DNA of 64,000 nucleotides from Monarcha castaneiventris obscurior (Eukaryota > Chordata > Aves > Passeriformes > Monarchidae), in contig JAMPIT010000484.1 of assembly GCA_026261815.1 (NCBI GenBank), forward strand, positions 13,304,501-13,368,500. Direction: 5' to 3'. The notes beneath the pieces are model-generated. The model worked only from the letters and a program-made list of their open reading frames with translations, was not told the DNA's origin and ran no database searches. Below, piece after piece: positions 61,888 through 64,000 of the stretch (its first letter is position 1; each line of letters opens with the position of its first letter). Made by a program: the position numbers and the translations under genes.

Positions 61888-62849
61888 GCCTGTTATAAGT
61901 CCCAGTCCTGGATTTAGGCCAGACTTCCACTGCAAGCTACAATATCAGCTGATGAGTATTTTGTGTCAGCAGAAGTCCCTGCTGTGGACTTAGTTCTGAC
62001 AAAACTCTGAATTCACCAGGGTCGTTTATCTCACCCATATTACGCAGCAGAAGTTCAGTTTTGCCAGAATAAACACGTCTGTGCCAAGTGCTGGGACAGT
62101 GCTCTAGAAAGAGCTGCACTTGGGGCTGCACTCTGCTATGTCCCAGGTTTAGGCACAGGGAGGTTGGGGTCTCCTGCCCCAGCACAGATAAGAGTACGAG
62201 GCATAAGTTCAGACAGGGAGAGACTGGGAAATGTCCCAATTCCTAACATTACTGTCTCCTAGCCTTAGCAGCAATGAGCTATTGGCAACTTGAGACAAGC
62301 TGCCTCATGCAGAGGAGCTACAGGCCAAGGGAAGCTAACTATTTCTGTCGTGTTTAATTTGACCGCTTAAACAGTTAATCCCTTTGCAATGTCATTTTTT
62401 GGCATAGATACCACATCTGTCTGTTTCTGAAAAGATCTTCTTACTAATACAGCTTTTTAATATATGAAACAGTTTGCATCAGATTTCAGAGCCTCAGCAG
62501 TAGCAGACACTGTCTGTAGGCACCCCCAGACAGACACACGGACATGTGCACCCAGAGATGCACAGTTCCTCTAAACACCTCTGCTCTCTCCCACCTCCTG
62601 GTTCCCTGTAATGCCTGGTTTTCCCTCTTTGTTCCCCATCAGAAACAAAACAGAACATGCCCCAGGCAAGTTGTATTCCTATGTGCTAAGGCTTTATGTA
62701 CAAAATCCAAGGTGTAACAGATTACCTTTGATATTTTATATTTGCACAGCTTTTTGCCTTCTGTTTCACTGCCTGTTTTTCTGCCTTGTTCCACTGTGTT
62801 TAACACAGGCTCTGCTTTGCTTTGAACCCATCCTTACTTGCAGATACTG
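61888..62849. other. Non-coding stretch, no feature recognised
   Basis: Mixed composition. The 100-codon minus frame at 61937-62239 has no known domain. No repeat recognised. Confidence 0.5.
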
Positions 62850-63286
62850 AACATACTGGAGAGAGACCAGTGAAGCACCATAAAGATGGGGAAGGGGCTG
62901 GAGCACCTCTCATATGAGGAAAGACTGATGGATATCATCATTAATAAATCATCATTGATGTATCATCAATAAACCTCTGAAGGGTGACTGTAAAGAAGAC
63001 AGAGCCAGGCTCTTTTCAGTGGTGCCCAGTGACAGGACAGGCAGTGAACACAAACTGAACACAGGAGGGTCTGGCAGAACACCAGGAAACATTTTTTCTG
63101 TGAGTTTTACCAAGCACTAGCCCAGGCTGGACAGAGATTGTAGAGCCTCCATCCTTTGAGGAGTTCCAAAGCCACCTGGAGGTGCATGGTTTGAGGTAAC
63201 TGGCCCCCAGATGTCCTGCATAAATAGGGGGGTTGGGTGAAATGGCCTCCAAGCTCCCTTCCAACCTCAACCATTCTGTGATTCTT
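62850..63286 (+). mobile_element. CR1 retrotransposon, 5'-truncated 3' tail
   Basis: About 437 bp follow the avian CR1 3' region closely and in order: GGGCTGGAGCACCTCTCATA and TGAGGAAAGACTGA (62895-62930), then CTCTTTTCAGTGGTGCCCAG and TGACAGGACA (63011-63040), CACAAACTGAACACAGG (63049-63065), GGAAACATTTTTTCTGTGAG, CCAAGCACTAGCCCAGGCTG, and the end AATGGCCTCCAAGCTCCCTT, CCAACCTCAACCATTCTGTG, ATTCT (63241-63285). The element ends in this short ATTCTGTG-type repeat with no poly(A), as CR1 does. Only non-coding 3' sequence is present. The reverse transcriptase part is absent through 5' truncation. An AT-rich ATCATCATTAATAAATC-type duplication near 62934-62975 replaces the usual sequence there. 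Confidence 0.92.
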
Positions 63287-64000
63287 GAAGTGGCCAGCTC
63301 TTGTATTAGGTTCAGTGGGAGATAGGTTTAGGAAAAGAGTTTTTCTCCTCATTTTGTAGGAACTTTGTGACAGCTGCAGAGCACACTGAAATAATTTAAA
63401 CATTTAATGCAACAGACACTGGAGTAAAAACTATATAAGAAAATGACTTTCATGATTAATATCAACACGCACAACCCTGATGCTGAAGAAGCAGCAACTG
63501 TGACCAGAAAAACAGGAAAGAACAGCAGTGGATTTCTCTTCCATGATTCCTCTATTTATTCCTTCATGAAAGTGATGAAATGTCAGCTGTTTTTCCACGT
63601 GTGAGAAGATCTTGCACAGAGGACTCATGTCTAAGAAAATGCACGTGGTGTTTTTACAGCAAAAATAATGTTGTTTTGCAATGCAGAGGTATATAGTATT
63701 TTTATTAGGGCCGAGAGAGTTTAAAAAAAAACAGCTGAGAAGACGTGTGTGTGTCTTTTTTCTCCCTTCTTTTCTAAAGGATTTAATTTAATTTTGATCC
63801 GTTCGGAAACAAGAACAGAAAAAGAAAGGGAAAGGGAGAAGAATGTAGACAAAGAGAGGAATGAAAATTGAGCATAATTTAAATAGGAAAACTGAGTTTC
63901 CCCTGCACCTTGGATTTATTGTGAAAAGACTTGTCTTTCCAAAAAACTGATTTTTTTTTTCCAAGTACATAGAAGTAATGGGCCATGGGAAGGTTATGGA
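63287..64000. other. Non-coding stretch to the window end
   Basis: AT-rich. A9 tract near 63723-63731, a polypurine tract at about 63809-63860 and a T11 tract near 63950-63960. No gene or nameable repeat. Confidence 0.5.

Overview
The window looks like non-coding vertebrate nuclear DNA from a bird, possibly a songbird. It is AT-rich, with short GC-rich patches and few interspersed repeats. The clearest lineage marker is CR1 retrotransposon DNA: a well-kept 3' tail at 62850-63286 ends in the avian-style ATTCTGTG-type terminus with no poly(A), and a second 3' end lies in reverse at 52685-52736. Assignment to birds is a strong inference from these tails. Any narrower placement is a guess.

I found no protein-coding gene that I recognise, no rRNA, tRNA or snRNA gene, no CRISPR array and no operon-like layout. 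The open frames are short, often open on both strands, lack recognisable domains, and cluster in the GC-rich patches. The one statistically unusual frame is a 260-codon minus-strand frame at 1724-2506, which matches no family I know. The window is best read as a gene desert or the inside of a very large intron.

Layout. 1-17 kb: AT-rich DNA with the long unassigned frame (1.7-2.5 kb), two decayed LINE coding relics (4.93 and 6.02 kb), a possible retrocopy 3' end (12.3 kb), T-rich tracts and a GC-rich block (14.8-15.65 kb). 17-37 kb: an old amniote interspersed repeat (17.83 kb), an octamer- and homeobox-site-rich stretch (22.5-22.9 kb) and two perfect or near-perfect short hairpins (26.6 and 27.0 kb). 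37-49 kb: a decayed CR1 end (37.66 kb), a TAAT-rich enhancer-like stretch beside a small CpG-rich spot (38.2-39.25 kb), a palindromic MITE-like repeat (43.15 kb) and the best CpG island (48.64-48.96 kb). 49-64 kb: a 412-bp TTTC tetranucleotide array, AT microsatellites with a 13-bp hairpin, a GC-rich segment bracketed by a 9-bp direct repeat (57.3-57.6 kb), three CR1 pieces and a TAA microsatellite.

If the window has a function, it is probably regulatory: candidate conserved enhancers and one or two CpG-rich sites that could be promoters of distant or non-coding transcripts. None of this can be confirmed without cross-species alignment and RNA data. Repeat identifications rest on remembered consensus sequences, not on a database search.
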